Origin: Gryganskiella cystojenkinii
Lineage: Eukaryota > Mortierellomycota > Mortierellomycetes > Mortierellales > Mortierellaceae
Length of the DNA stretch: 29,659 nucleotides
NCBI GenBank assembly: GCA_015852425.1
Contig: JAAAIG010000477.1
Span: forward strand, 1 to 29,659
Reading direction: 5' to 3'
The notes beneath the pieces were generated by a model, which did not search any database, was not told the DNA's origin, and saw only the letters and a list, made by a program, of their open reading frames with translations. Shown here in pieces: positions 29,468 through 29,659 of this stretch (position 1 is its first letter; each line of letters begins with the position of its first letter). Both the position numbers and the translations under genes were made by a program.

Positions 29468-29659
29468 GGCTGTGGATGAAAGGAAATGTGGGAATGAATT
29501 GGATGGAAGAAGGAGGGGAATAAGGTGATCAGACTGGCAGTGGCCTGACAATTTTTGTATTGTGCGACAGCCAGAACAGGCACTGATCGTACGACAACTT
29601 TAAATGTGGTGGTTTGGGCCAGTTCCAAGCCACCCAGACACACATAAATTATTGAGCAG

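Noticed and set aside
1..29659. CRISPR arrays, operons or prokaryotic mobile elements
   Set aside because: No regularly spaced short repeats, no Shine-Dalgarno-coupled genes, and spliceosomal introns throughout. The only tandem array is the coding Sel1 repeat.

Overview
The window looks like nuclear DNA of a filamentous fungus, most likely Mucoromycota near Mortierella. The evidence is short GT-AG introns (about 80-230 nt), pyrimidine-rich 5' leaders, proteins with long Ser/Thr/Pro/acidic disordered stretches, an Erg27-type sterol reductase, a Sel1-repeat protein, and decayed Crinkler-type sequence. The taxon is inferred from gene style and remembered families; no rRNA or other marker is present.

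Layout. Positions 1-270 may hold the tail of an upstream gene. RAD54, the DNA-repair translocase, lies on + at 583-4221 in six exons. An Arb2/FAM172A-like alpha/beta-hydrolase-fold protein converges on it from the minus strand (4424-6846, eleven exons). A 1.1 kb divergent intergenic region then leads to a very large + gene (7989-14605, seven exons) joining N-terminal ankyrin repeats, long disordered segments, an anillin/Bud4-type C2-like segment and a C-terminal PH domain. Its last intron contains a 56-base assembly gap. From about 14.9 to 16.8 kb there is decayed sequence with a Helitron Rep-like relic.

Three genes with signal peptides follow: a small secreted protein (minus, about 17.35 kb), a GPI-anchored type 1 copper protein (minus, 18243-18677) and an LPMO-like protein whose mature N-terminus is histidine (+, 20392-21066). 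They share no operon logic, but all point to the wall or extracellular space, and two carry copper-site residues.

From 21.3 to 26.6 kb the window is a graveyard of fast-evolving families. It holds an inverted repeat whose arms both encode the same coiled-coil-like segment, fragments of a dispersed Mortierella/Rhizophagus-type family, a 17-unit Sel1 array broken by one frameshift, and a Crinkler N-terminal domain pseudogene with three lesions. About 1.5 kb without a recognisable gene follows. A two-exon 3-keto-steroid reductase (ERG27 type, minus, 28105-29467) closes the window.

Splice sites were read by eye and accepted when frame, consensus and homology agreed. The spliced models for RAD54 (1065 aa), the Arb2-like protein (365 aa), the ankyrin-PH protein (1943 aa) and the reductase (417 aa) are all phase-consistent. 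Similarity statements rest on remembered family signatures, not on a database search.
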